A stretch of 64,000 nt of DNA from assembly GCA_006538405.1 (NCBI GenBank), contig BJKQ01000032.1:1-64000 (forward strand). The letters run 5' to 3'. This DNA comes from Hansfordia pulvinata. Lineage: Eukaryota > Ascomycota > Sordariomycetes > Xylariales. Positions 12,187-23,659 of this stretch are shown here, in pieces; positions within the stretch are counted from its first letter, which is position 1, and the number at the start of each line of letters is the position of its first letter. The notes beneath the pieces were generated by a model. The model was not told where the DNA came from. It saw only the letters and a list, made by a program, of their open reading frames with translations, and did not search any database. Both the position numbers and the translations under genes were made by a program.

Positions 12187-12786
12187 GATTTGAGTTCGAG
12201 GGAAGAAGCCATCAAGTGAACTGGTCGGCTGGGGTTTGCATCAATGTTAAGTTGCAGTTGCATTCACCAAGGCCTCAATGAAGCGCGGGCTCCACGATAA
12301 AAGAAAAAAACGATGCCTAGTGTTTTGTTTCCTCTTGTTGCTGTCTTATGTTTTTGTCCGTGAAGTCTGCACAAAAGGAAGAAAGAGGAAAAAGGAAATT
12401 TAGAGCTCTCGCAGTGTTGAAATTCATCCACTCACCACGCCATAGTTTTCTGGTCTCCATGTAGACTGATAGCGATAGACATGCTGCTCAATTTGATCCG
12501 GGTGTTGTTAAAATGTGTCGGCTTCGTCTAATGATACGGGAGGTGGCTGCAAGCGTTCCGAGGGCACAATCGGGATGGTATGGTATGCAGGTATTATATC
12601 AGCATACTAAGGTGAACTTCGAGATACAACTGCAATCAGCAAGGGGCAGTACACGCGATAAATGTTGCGAGGATGAATTTTTCAAGTACCTTAACAAGTG
12701 GGAAGAAAACGATCTGTCACCAGTATCAGGACATATGGTTGAAACAGAAAGAAGCTATCTGAAGTTTGCTTTCAATTCGAAGATCT

Positions 12787-14397
12787 TTACTCGGCCAGTA
12801 CGCTTCTCCCACCATCTAATGAAAGACGCGCCCGAATTCTAACCCACATGTAAGCGGACTGGATCGAGTTCCCCATCTGAGCATTTCTTGCTAGATTTCC
12901 TATCGCAAATGGAGAGAAAATCAATGCTTCCCCCGTTCTCAACGAAACAATCTTTCTGGGAAGCTGCGAATGCCATTCTTTGCTTTTCATGTAATCACTG
13001 CCCCCGTTCTCTGAAGAACTGGGATCAGAGTACCATCCTGCCAAATGCTTATGCAAAACCTGCACCCAGGCGGGAGATGTGAATCTATGAACAGTTGTCA
13101 TTGAGCAAATATCAAGCAAGGCGGGAGAGATTGATGGCTCTTGAGTGGAAATGACCACGCGGGCTCCCAAATGGCGCTGCAGGCGCACAGTCGACAGGAG
13201 TGTGTTCGTTAATACTGTTGACTCTGGAGATGTCGACATGTACCGTTATGATCAATATTTCTGAGTGCCACCTACTTTGATTTATGGAATCCTACCTTGT
13301 GAGCTTCATCAAGCGCGACAACCCGGCTGCATGTGATTTCCTGCTCGAGGAACAAACTCAGACATATGTTGAATAGTAGGCAGGCAGTTTCGGGGGTGAC
13401 ACATGGGCAGGAGAGGTCCACTATCGTCAACATGCCGGGCTGTATCTCATAAGCAATGCGATCAGAGTCTGTTGAAACGTGACTCACTTCGTTGTACCAA
13501 TCGGTTCCTGCTTGCTGTTTATGTTTGGCCTTTTTGCTAGCAGATGGCAGGACGGGGGCCATGAAGCTTTCAAGAAGGGCTAATCTTTGCTGCAAAGGAG
13601 CTGCTTGTGCTTCATACAGGCCAGAGGACAGAAGGCGCTGCTTGAACACATCGTAATCGAAGCGGTTGTTGGTCATCTGCTGCTCTACCCTCATGTCGCG
13701 TACAATTCGGTGAATCACCTGAACGTAAAGAGGTGCTGTGTTTTCTTCGTTGTTGAAGGCCATGAGGTCCAACATTCTCTTGCTATTCAGATCTTCGCTT
13801 CTGATCTGAAGGGGTTGGACATCCACGCCTAAGCGCTTGTATGTACTCTAGTGCTGTCAGCTTTGAAACCATATCGAAGAGCTGGTAACAATGAACAGTA
13901 CCTCGTTGGTAGCAGCAATTGATGACGACAGGAACGCCGCTTCACAAGGCAATCCACCATCATCCGAAATGAATGTATCGTAGTGCATAACGAGGGCACT
14001 GAGGAGCCTCTGTAGCTCTGCAGCGCTAGAAGCAACTAGGCAGTTTTCTAGGAGGCACGAGAGCGTGTGGCTTTTCCCTGAACCTTGGGCGCCGCAGATG
14101 AACGTGCTGGATGGTGCCAATGTGTTGAAGAAAATTCGAGGATCCTGCATCTTTGTGGCGAGACTATCGTCTTCGAAAATTCCGTATCCATCCAAAAGTA
14201 CAGCCAAGAGACCTTCAAGTTTTACCATCTGGCATTCCCCCCGGAGTCGATTAGGGGCGGGGAGATGAGAACACAGTTGCCTAGGTATCGTCACGGCACA
14301 TGTCTTCACTCTCCAAAGGGCTGTGAAGCAGCTTCATGTGTTGCTGCAATTTGACCATCGAGACTTCGTTAGCCGCGGAAGCAGTTTGAGGCGCCAT
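12787..14397 (-). CDS. HerA/FtsK-like P-loop ATPase
   Basis: Four exons (14397-14310, 14212-13902, 13847-13296, 13242-12787) give about 468 residues. Visible are a Walker A motif (GAQGSGKSHTLS, about residue 65), a Walker B with DEAH (VVALDEAHK), and a third motif ARVVISTQEPSISP followed by a conserved C-terminal region, the order seen in HerA/FtsK/VirB4-type hexameric ATPases. Such enzymes pump DNA or remodel nucleoprotein; the role of the fungal versions is unknown. Intron 2 is 54 nt and intron 1 is 97 nt. Intron 3 (13295-13243) has the right length (53 nt) and restores the conserved DEAHKYM, but it ends in GG instead of AG. An alternative AG 21 nt downstream would stay in frame and drop seven residues. 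It is divergent to the deaminase gene, 588 bp away. Confidence 0.75.
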
Positions 14398-14985
14398 AGC
14401 TTTTGACAATGACAACTGAGAAGTCGTGCGATAAAGAGAGACAAAATGTCTCTTCTCACAAAACGGTGAATGATCAATTGTGGAGTCTAACGTGAAATTT
14501 AAAGTCTCTCTACTCAGGAAAGGAAGCTTTATTGTGCCGTATATATATATCCTACTGATAGCAAAGAACGCTCACCAGTCTCTATTATTTTCAAGTACGT
14601 AAGCATGTTTTTAAGTTTAACAATGTGCGCCCACATGACACAACGTCAAGGAGCAAGAATCCTATAGGGCCTGGATTGCCTGAGCATGGATGTACTGGGT
14701 AAATAAATGATCTTCTGCTGGAGGCGCACCCGCGGGAGGCGCGCATCTGCAAGACAGTCACAGTTATGATCTTTATAGGCGTCAAGTTAGCGAGCCTTGG
14801 ACGCAAGGACAGGGTTATTACAGCAGGTTAAAGAATCCGTATGTAGTCTATCATAAGCCCGTTGTCTCATAATACACACTTGAACTACAGTCAATTTGCA
14901 TACCTCTTCTCTTGCTCCGGGGCAACCTTCTGAAGCATCACCAACTACAGGAACTGTGTCCTTTTTTGGTGTTAAGCTCTCATAG
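14398..14985. promoter_or_regulatory. divergent promoter region between ATPase and deaminase genes
   Basis: This 588-bp gap separates two start codons on opposite strands (14397 minus, 14986 plus), so it should hold both promoters. A TATATATATATCC run lies near 14540-14553. No operator-like repeat was seen. Confidence 0.5.
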
Positions 14986-16522
14986 ATGTCCGGCACGATG
15001 ACTTGCATTGAGAAAGTGAATGGAAATAAATGCCCAAGATTTGATCCTTATGACAGACTACCCCACCGCTTCTACGAGCCTTTGATTCTGCTGAAACTAC
15101 TTCGAACAGAGCCAGGGCCTCGACCTTCCAGAGCTCATGACCCATCATCCATCACAAGCCGCTGTCAACGGTTCCTGAACGACCTCTCTTTCATATGCGA
15201 CCATAAGAAAGGGGGAGGCAGCACTACATCTATCGCAGTAGAGGAAACAGACGCCGGCGTGGTTTTCTGGGTCGCGACGAATGAAATGGCTTCCCCTGAC
15301 CTGGCATCTTTTCTGGATACGGTATTGAATAAGATTAAGGACATCACAGCTGCGGAAGATCAGAAGTACCATTTGAAGGAGATCGAATTGATCGAGTTTT
15401 GTGTCAGGCATGCTGATAAAAGATGCCGCATGGTCATTAAATTTCTCAGCTCGCTTGCTTCGGAGTGCTCCAAATGGTTGCAAAAAACCGACTCGAATCG
15501 TGAGTTGAATATAATGCCGCAACGAACCACCATTCAAGGTGCTGATGAATACAGCGGATCTGCGCACTTGGATTGAACAATTCATCTTCGGCCCAGATAT
15601 CGATACATTGCTCGTCTGTCGCATGGCATATGAAAACCGCCAGACACTTGAATTTCAACGGCTTAGACAGCGAAGCGAAGAGACACACGAAAACACTGGG
15701 CTCATGACTTTCAATTACCCAGATTGCTTTCGCAAATTCTGTCATAGCTTTGGCAGACTGGCGCTGCACATCCGAACCCCAATCCAAATCATTGAGGATG
15801 CCACTCACCTTTATGTCCTGCTACAAAGGTGGACAGTGAGCCTTGTGCCAAGGACAAAGGTCGCTTCCATCCCGAAACTTGATTCGCATACAACATTGGA
15901 CGGAATCATGGGCAGGATGATTCCGAACCCGAATACAAAGCTGAGGTCGGACAAGAGTGAAACCCTGCAGAAGTTTCAAGACTACATCGACAGGATGCGT
16001 ACCACAACTCAGCTGGAAGAGGGTATCCTACTCGAGTTCCGGGCCAAGAGAAAGACGCGCACCATCCATGCAGAGATTCAACTACTCGAACACTTCTACA
16101 GGAACAACAAAACGTTTGCGCTCGGGGCACGCTGCCTTGGTTGCAGTAAACCTGCGTGCCTTTGTTGCCGGCTTTACTTTGAACATCACCCTTTGCAGGT
16201 TCTTCCACATGCAGCTCACGATAAAATCCACTTGAACTGGAGTCTACCACTGTTCGAAGAGAGACATCGTGATACACACTGGGTTTTGCAGCGTGACATC
16301 TTGAACGAGCAGCGTGATATCTTGAACGAAATGGTAATAGACGTCCGACAAGCTGCATTCAACAAAGTCAAAGATCTTGCATCTCCCAGCGCCACTCGCC
16401 CAGACTCGTTTACTTGTTTCACCGAGATTTCAAACACTGGTTGGTCAGGGCGTAGCATCAATTGTCGTGGTATGTCAGTCCCCCAGCCTTTATACCTTGA
16501 GCACCGGGAACTAATTGGATGA
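14986..16522 (+). CDS. OTT_1508-like deaminase-fold protein (frameshifted)
   Basis: The N-terminal 190 residues (14986-15535) are a helical region of unknown role. The C-terminal part has the deaminase zinc site: HAE in TIHAEIQLL (16065-16080) and the Cys pair in CLGCSKPACLCC (16132-16170), the arrangement of the OTT_1508 family in the cytidine-deaminase fold. That family is expanded in fungi and may act on nucleic acids or nucleotides; the substrate is unknown. The two halves are one base out of phase around 15535-15540 (CAAGGTGCTG), where removing one G restores the frame. A TGA at 16520 stands where copy 3 (63.7 kb) has a Trp codon and runs 13 residues further. A 15-bp tandem duplication near 16295-16330 repeats RDILNE. 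It is probably inactive, or affected by sequence errors. Confidence 0.72.
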
Positions 16523-17807
16523 ATATCAATCCTCATACCTAGAATCGAACTTCATGCTGCAGCCGCCTGAGTTGCAAAAAAAGAACGAGATGCATGCAGC
16601 CGACGTGTTGGATTGTTCGAATTCTGATTCCGATGGCGGGGCTATGCTGTGACCGGCCTGTTTCAGATCAGAAAGTTATTTTATTTGTAATCTGCGAATG
16701 ATCTGTTCATAATCTTCCAGTTTCGTTGTGTTGCAAGTTGACCAGTTTCGCCACCGCTTTTGTCAGGGACAGGAGGTTACGCGCCATGATGTTGTGCTCA
16801 CTCTTTCCCTTTCGAATCCCAGGCCTGTTGAATCATGTATTTATCAATTCCTTCTCCAAATGAAAGGTTCATGCTAAGTTTCGGACATTACTGTGCTGAT
16901 GTGGTTCAGAGAGTACTACCTATAATGAATCCAAGGTCATTTTGCACTCCATCCATCTGATAATAGAAATATGTTTCTGTCTCGTTAGGATATCGAAGTC
17001 GAAGACAATATCTCTAATTGATCCATCGGTCACCAACCATGCAAACAAAAGCAGATCTCAACAGGACAGGAGATGTGATTTCCAGCATTTCGCGTGACTG
17101 AGGCGGTGGACAACTATAACATGCGTGAATTACGCATAGTACCTACAAGGACAGATGTACATCGAAACCTCCATGTGGCGATATTAACTAGATCGAGAGG
17201 GCTTTTCTTACACCTGGCAGCCATAAAAATGACCATACACATGAGATCAAGCTTGCAGTATCATCACATCAGCGTCTTACCTAACAGTAAAAGTATTTTA
17301 CCTAATACCGATACAAATAGACGGAATAGAAAACTTGCCCCTTTGAAGGGTATAGCGGGTGTTTTTCTACTCTGACATCTCATTGAATGATTCAAAAAAG
17401 AAAAGAACCTACGATGGCTTTGCTAAATAAAATATTGTTGGGAAATTCATTTGATTCGTGCGCTAGTCGCCCATGGTTTCAGCTTTGATTCGCCGACTCG
17501 TGACAGCCATAGACGTCATGTATGTTATCGCAGATCAGCTCATCTGCAGCCGTCCCAACCTAAATGACTTTCCCCGCAACGTCAATTTGTCAAGGGGTGA
17601 ATGGCGTGGAAACCCATCGAGTACCTGAAACCAGATCTTATTCAATCTTCAAGTGATTGCCCACTTTGACATATTTCCCAGCGCGAATCCGATTTCGACA
17701 TCACGCTTCGCGCTCGTTTCTTCCAAATGTGCTTGTGCGAGTCTCTGGAGCTCTTATGAGGATCGCAATCAATCCAGTAATCTCTCCCTATATAGGGAAG
17801 CGTGCTT
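16523..17807. other. no gene seen
   Basis: In the first 100 bases the deaminase C-terminal reading continues as a decayed remnant past its stop. Beyond that only short frames are present, with no recognisable motif. Confidence 0.45.
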
Positions 17808-18846
17808 TTAAAAGCCACCGTACTCAGTCACAATATTGTATCTCTCCAACTGCGACCAAGTTTCAGCACCCAGTAACTCTGGTAGAAGACTTGCCACAGG
17901 CCGCTCCATCTCGAAGAAAGAAGACCCCCACATAAGTGTTACCCTTCCATTCCAACGAATCGCCAGCTGAGACTGGCGAAACGCTTCGCCAGCTCCAGAA
18001 TCAGTCTTCGCTGGATCGACAGCGGTGGCTGAAAATGCTAGTGCCAAAGCGACATGATCGGGACTAGAAAGTGGAAGTCCGGCCATTACCATCCGCAGAG
18101 CTACCGTGTACTGTAACTGGCTTGTTACTGTCGTGTGCGGCGCAACGGCATTGATCGTTATCCCATCTTTGGCCACGGTATATCGGAGCGATCTCACCAA
18201 ACTGACGAGCTATGCAGTATTAGCAGCTATGAACTGATCTGATGCTGGCTTGTGATGTGGCTGGAGTCAACGTTAGTTTGTGGACTTACTGCAGCCTGTC
18301 CGGCCGACCAAAGTGGCATCGAAGGAAACGGAACGTAAGCAGATGCATCTGCAGTAAGAACAATACTTCCGCCTGTTTGGTGGCGGCGCATGGCATTCCA
18401 TCCGAGCTTGATTGTGTTGACGGTTCCGCGGAGGCTGTTTTCAAGGCTGAGATAATCCTCGTCCACAGCAGAAGCATCGCTCCAAAAATCGGCAGGAAGA
18501 CGGTCGCAATTCATTTCCCTGCTTCTGACGATAGCAACGACAAAGTGGACGAGCCCAATCGTGGCAAAAGCCGCAGACAATTCAGACCAGCTGGAAACGT
18601 CCGCTTGATGGAAGTGCATGAAGTATGAGCTGTCTTCATCGATTGGCTCCAGAAAATCGATTAAATGAACTGTAGCACCTTTCAATCGAAATATTCTGGC
18701 AGTCGCAGGACCAATACCAGAAGCACCTCCTGGTACGCTTAGATTCAACGGAAACCTTGATGAGAGACGGGCCTCTTACCAGTGATGACAACTGTTTTCC
18801 CATCGCACCGCGGGATCGAGTCTTCGTTGATTTCGAGTCTGGACAT
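17808..18846 (-). CDS. short-chain dehydrogenase/reductase-like protein, active site altered
   Basis: Three exons (18846-18780, 18729-18290, 18209-17808) join in phase to 302 residues. The cofactor motif TGGASGIG is assembled across the first intron (GTAAGA donor, ACCAG acceptor). Downstream, the family features DV, a GGSIV strand and the DGITINAVAP stretch (normally GIRVNAVAPG) are present. The catalytic YxxxK is replaced by Trp-Ser-Ala-Gly-Gln (codons TGG and CAG), and the NAG motif after strand 4 is not recognisable. The fold is therefore an NAD(P)-binding SDR, but ordinary Tyr/Lys catalysis is not expected. Both introns are canonical and there is no stop, so the gene looks structurally maintained. 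The substrate is unknown. Confidence 0.75.
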
Positions 18847-18849
18847 CTT

Positions 18850-20590
18850 TTCTCAGTCGGCTCAGGGTTCGTGTCGCTTGAATCGACATTTTAATTTAGA
18901 CTCGGATGGCTTCACTCGCTACGATACGTATTTGTATTTCCACGGCCAAGGCCCATAGAGTTCTGTTAAACCTGCTCTTTTATGACCATGAACAAGCTCG
19001 GACCAACTCTTCTGGTCAAACGCCTCCTTTCTGCCCAACCTCCAACGTCAAAGTTAAAGATCTCGGCCTGAATAGAATCCCGTCCTAGCCGGAATAGATG
19101 CTCACATCCTTTTCCAATCGCTGCTTAGACGGTCACGGGTCCCTGAATGCGGAAGGTGAGTAAGCAAGAGCCACAGAGGAAGCAGTGAGACGTACATGGA
19201 TAAGCTAGGGGGTGAGCTGGGATACAGGGTCTGAATTGATTTCTCACGACGCAGGGGTAAACCCAAGCCAGATCTCTCAGAGTTCGTACTTATTTCTTCA
19301 TGCATGGGTGTAGCCTAGTGTGCAACGCTGCACGTGAGGCACGCTGTTTGCATCCTGCGGTCAGTCACGAAATTTACAATGCGAGACCAGCCGTAGTTTG
19401 GGTTACTATGTACCATAGGATCAGTGCGCGCCTCCGTGCGAAGTGTTGGGTCGCCACCAAATGCTGTTTAAATGGATGACATATCATCTCACGGTGCCCA
19501 AATTTTTTAAATGGAACGTTTAGCAAGGTAATCATTCTGGTGACCTGAAAATGATGTGTGCCGTATCAGGCCTTGTCGCTCGATGGTCTAGTGCGAATGA
19601 CAGGGGCGGGATTCATGGATTTCGTTTCGCGTCATCGAACCGGTACGTAGGACTTCGGGAATCAGAGTTGACCGGTGGACTAGAACACCGGTATCCAGCG
19701 TGTCCACAACAACCCTGTCAATGGGCGATGTTACCTCTCGAGCCCAACCATTTTCGCCACGAGTGCGTACCGCGCCGTTTTCATTTCCCATTCAGATCAA
19801 AGTTCAAAGCGGCTTTAAACCTTGACGGACCCTTTCCCACTGCGACCTAATCCTGGTCCGGTGGCAAGGTAAAACTCGCGCGTACGCAAAGGGTAAGGCG
19901 AGGATTGAAGATGCATGGTTCATGGATGTGTGCATTCTGCAGGCGATGTCGTCTCAGTGCAAGGTCGCCTCAGTTCACAATTTGTAATCGCCCATCAGGC
20001 TGAATCGTTTTATCGCTAAGGCTTCAAAAGATTTGAGGGCCTCGAACGTTTACTCATTGTGACCCAAACGGGCCTGTGTCTTCGATGCGCTGCTGATACC
20101 TTGATCCAAATGTATCGCAATTACCAAGGCAAGGCCCACGACGACAGATTTATGGATCGAAAAGCCTTCTTGTCCAGGCAGTGCCACTTTCGGACTTATT
20201 AGCGATGCGCCAGGCTACAACGCGGATAAAGAACTCGCGCACTTCCAAACACGACACAAATAGAAGCTGAAATGAAGTCGCTACCTGCACCCGACGATAG
20301 CCCCAGGGCTTTTCACCCATCGCTGAAGAACTTCTTCAAGCACGCAATTGCTTTGGCGCAACCTCTTGAGATGCTTCGATAAGGTGCAGAAATAAAGATT
20401 TGATTGCCAACTTCTGAGTACATGTGTTGGATCTAGTTTCGGGGTTGGAGATGACTGCGTAGCGCCGAAAGGCCAAGTTTGAACGACCTCTGCAAAGTTC
20501 ATGGTTGAAGCAGTTCACAGAGGAAAAATACGTCTTTAGAGTCTTAGAACTTCAAAATCAGCATTCAACCCTCCCTTCGCCATGATTGAC
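18850..20590. other. no gene seen
   Basis: Short unsupported frames on both strands, without recognisable motifs or splice-supported extensions. Confidence 0.45.
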
Positions 20591-20593
20591 TAC

Positions 20594-21628
20594 TCACGCG
20601 GTTTCTAGCTGCTTTGTCCATTGCCCGCCTTTGCCACCATGCTCGTGTTTAAGGTGTTGACGAAAGTGATCAGCTCTGTAGAACTTTTTGTCTGTTTGAC
20701 AGCCCCGGAAGTCATGTATCTCGTGTAAATGAAGCAATCGCTCTTCCCAGTCTTTTCTGGTCAGTTCACCCATGTGGCTGATCACCTCACTTCGTCGAAA
20801 GCCTTCGCCACAGTATGCACAACTTCCAGACATGAGAGAACCGAGTTTGCTTTTCGAGAAGTCCTGGGTGCGATCAAGCAAAGTGGAGCAAGACCAACTT
20901 TGAACACGCTGGTGAAGACTTCTGTGGTGACGGATCGCCTCGTTCTTCTGAGCGAACCGTTTTGGACATGAGTCACACACATAAGGTTTCTCTTACTTCT
21001 TTGACTGGTTGCTGGAGCAGATCAGTCGCTATAAACTCTCTGAGGACTTTGAATCCTGTGGAAACATACCGTATTATTCGCTGCTTGGACAGGTCTTGCC
21101 GCTGTTTAAGTAGTTCTTTGCCAATTCGGATCGTCTTTGCATATTTTGTTGCATGGGAGTACTATTCAGCCTCATGTTCCCGTGAGAAGAAGCCGCTCGG
21201 CGCACTTTTTCACCAAACCGAGTCCGGACTTGGCCTTGGTCAATTTTAATGGCTTTACGGAGTGGAAAGAGGTTTTTTGAAGAATCAATGCTGCTGGAGG
21301 GGGGTTGGAATTGCCAGAAAGCTGCATTCTTGTTTCTGTTCGCGATTGGCGACAAAATCGTGAAGAGGAGATGCGGCGACGTGTTGGAGGGCACATTGCA
21401 GTCACATCCATCTGCGTAACACGAATCGAGCGTTCGCCATCCCAAATACATCAGCCCTCGATGTCTATCGGCATTGTGTGCATCAAAGTTCCACAAGTGA
21501 TCATCTGCCAGTATACTTTGTAAGTAGGGCCTTTTCCCTGTTTTTCCAAGGCGACTTCTCGGGAGATTCGCTTCAATCGCGCACGGGTGCAGACATACCG
21601 ATAAGTGCGTTTTCCTGGCCTGAATCAC
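20594..21628 (-). CDS. fungal C2H2 zinc-finger protein (3' part clear, 5' part uncertain)
   Basis: The C-terminal exon (about 20990-20594) encodes KPYVCDSCPKRFAQKNEAIRHH, a classical linker plus C2H2 finger. A second Cys/His cluster (CAYCGEGF, then HLHEIHDFRGC) and YRADHFRQHLKHEHGGKGG follow, an arrangement common in fungal C2H2 regulators. It ends at a TGA at 20594. Upstream a helical frame (about 21150-20990, containing KELLKQRQDLSKQR) is one base out of phase with the finger near 20985-20995, so there is a frameshift or an unresolved splice. A further frame to 21628 may be the N-terminus, with an intron near 21230-21170. A nuclear DNA-binding regulator is inferred. Confidence 0.5.
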
Positions 21629-21629
21629 A

Positions 21630-23170
21630 GGTCGCGTAATCGGCCCGCAGACTTCTGCGTGAGAAAGAGTCAGCCCATAGTCTGGGCAGTTGAGACGCTC
21701 CTTTTCAACTAGTAGCGCATGTTGCTATGAGTGAGGCCACACAAGTACCGTCCTAGCCCTACCTGGCGTACCTGGCGTATTAGAAAAACTTACTGGATAG
21801 ACCACTGCAAAGGGAAGTGAGACATGACCTTTCTATGCTCCCCAACAATGCGCAGTCGTAATCGCTTCGATCGAACTTGTTTCTATGAAGGACTCTCGAC
21901 CGTACCGACCTCAGAGGGGAGACCATGTAGGCAATGCCAGGCAGTGCATATTGAGATTCCATGACAAGGTGAGCTTAACCAATATTTGATTTCTCCTACT
22001 CAAAATCAACAAAAAAAAATAGATTGGGTCACCGTCACTTCGGTGTATGACTGAAAAGTCTGGAAGTTTAATCTTCTCCAAGTGGAATAAAGCTCGCCAT
22101 GTCATGTTCATCGCGTCGTCTTGATTACTCCGCACGGGCCACCTGGAAAGCTGAGCTGACGCAGAAGCGTTGAGCAGGATGCGATCATCAGATCTGAACC
22201 CGCCTTGGAGGACCTGAACTAAGGGCCGAGTGGGAGGGTTCCAGCCGTGTCTGCTGCGAGATGATTTACCCTACGCTACGCCGGTAGTCGACGATCTAAA
22301 ACGGGAGGATTGAATTGATGATCCATGATTTTTGACGAGGACGGTGACACCCAGGGATGTATTTCCAGCTTAGTCTCCGTCTCAACGTCATGTTGTATCC
22401 CGAGGAATCCCGGGTGGCAAAAACTCCACCCACATGCACTGACCCCTCAGAATGGTCGCCTAATCAGGCTACTTCCAGCAAACCTCAACGCTTTCTTAGC
22501 TTATTCATGTAGATCACGGCCGTTTATTTCGGTCCTTACTTTCAGTCTCCCCTACTGTATTGAGTGTTTGAAGTGGGCTCGCCAAAGGGCTGCGTTTTTG
22601 CTTATCAAATATTAGAACCCTTCCCATGCTTCTGAAGACGAAAAGTCACTGCTTCATATCTTTAGCCGTGTGCTATGGGCAGGCCATGCCTGGGGAAACT
22701 AAAGGCATGAGATGACTTACGACAAGGAACGCTGATATTTTCGCAGCGGGCAAGCTGACGAGCCGAGAGTGGCGAAAGACATCACATCGAACGCTTTTTC
22801 GAGGGTCTTTCGGGGACCAAACGAACCTGTCAGCCTGGTGAGAATAAACCCCCTTTTAGAATTTTCAGTCACTCTCAAAATGGCCAAACCGATTGAGGGT
22901 TTTGGCGCGTCTGTGGTCTAAACTTAGATGCTTCCAAGCAAGGCTAACTGCTGCTATAGAAGGAGTTAACAGGAAAGAGTTCATTAAGACGATTATAAAA
23001 AGGGTCATTCCACTCCACTACTCCCAGCTTTACTTCAAGATTACTCCTGACTTTTTGTATTCACACACTCAAGCCAATTGAATCACACCATAACACCTCT
23101 GAGCTCCCAATATACTTTGCCTATTTGTCGACTCTGCACTCGATCCAATTTTAAACCCTTCCCGTCGCTC
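21630..23170. other. intergenic; weak remnants only
   Basis: Two short minus-strand frames (22135-21911 and 21962-21780) are not recognisable. The right end holds the likely promoter of the next gene, with TATAAAA at 22994-23000, about 177 bases before its ATG, followed by a pyrimidine-rich leader. Confidence 0.4.
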
Positions 23171-23176
23171 TTCAAA

Positions 23177-23659
23177 ATGAAAAACGTGTATGAAAGCATG
23201 ATTCTTGCTTCTTTACCATTTGCATCAGCAGGAGCCCAAATCATAGCCCGAAATGGCGAAATAGCTACACTGAATCTTTTTGAGGGGCCCTTAACAGGCA
23301 GGGTTGCCGGTGAAGCGAACGAGAGTTTCAACCTGATGAAAGGTTTATCGGGATGTATTCAGACTCATCACGAATATGAGGACGGTGGTGTCGCTGGGGT
23401 GCAAGTTGTGGTTCAAGGCTACAAATGCGATGTCCACTTGTACGCCGATTCCCACTGTGCACATGGATTTCAAGTCCCTCTCTCTGGTGCACTATCCGAT
23501 TTGAAAGACTACGTATTGGGCGTGACACCTTCCATGTATGTTGGAAAAGTCACAGGGTGGAAGAAAGCAAACGGAAAATCGAGTGGACTCGAGCAAATGG
23601 CTCAATTCCAGCGCCATATTTGCGGTTTCAAATCTCATTGCGAGAAGATTAAGCTATAA
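23177..23659 (+). CDS. small secreted protein (effector-like)
   Basis: A single-exon frame of 160 codons. The ATG at 23177 is preferred over an upstream in-frame ATG at 23078 because it is followed by a signal-peptide-like stretch (KNVYESMILASLPFASAGAQ) and preceded by TTCAAA and a pyrimidine-rich leader. The mature part has five cysteines (in LSGC, YKC, SHC, RHIC and SHC) and no recognised domain. The protein would be exported through the ER. Its isolation in a gene-poor zone fits a fungal candidate effector, but the function is unknown. Confidence 0.6.
   Translation: MKNVYESMILASLPFASAGAQIIARNGEIATLNLFEGPLTGRVAGEANESFNLMKGLSGCIQTHHEYEDGGVAGVQVVVQGYKCDVHLYADSHCAHGFQVPLSGALSDLKDYVLGVTPSMYVGKVTGWKKANGKSSGLEQMAQFQRHICGFKSHCEKIKL

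Noticed and set aside
15535..15552. Intron joining the two deaminase frames
   Set aside because: The GT...AG span available (GTGCTG to ACAG) is only 16 bases; a one-base insertion explains the shift more simply.
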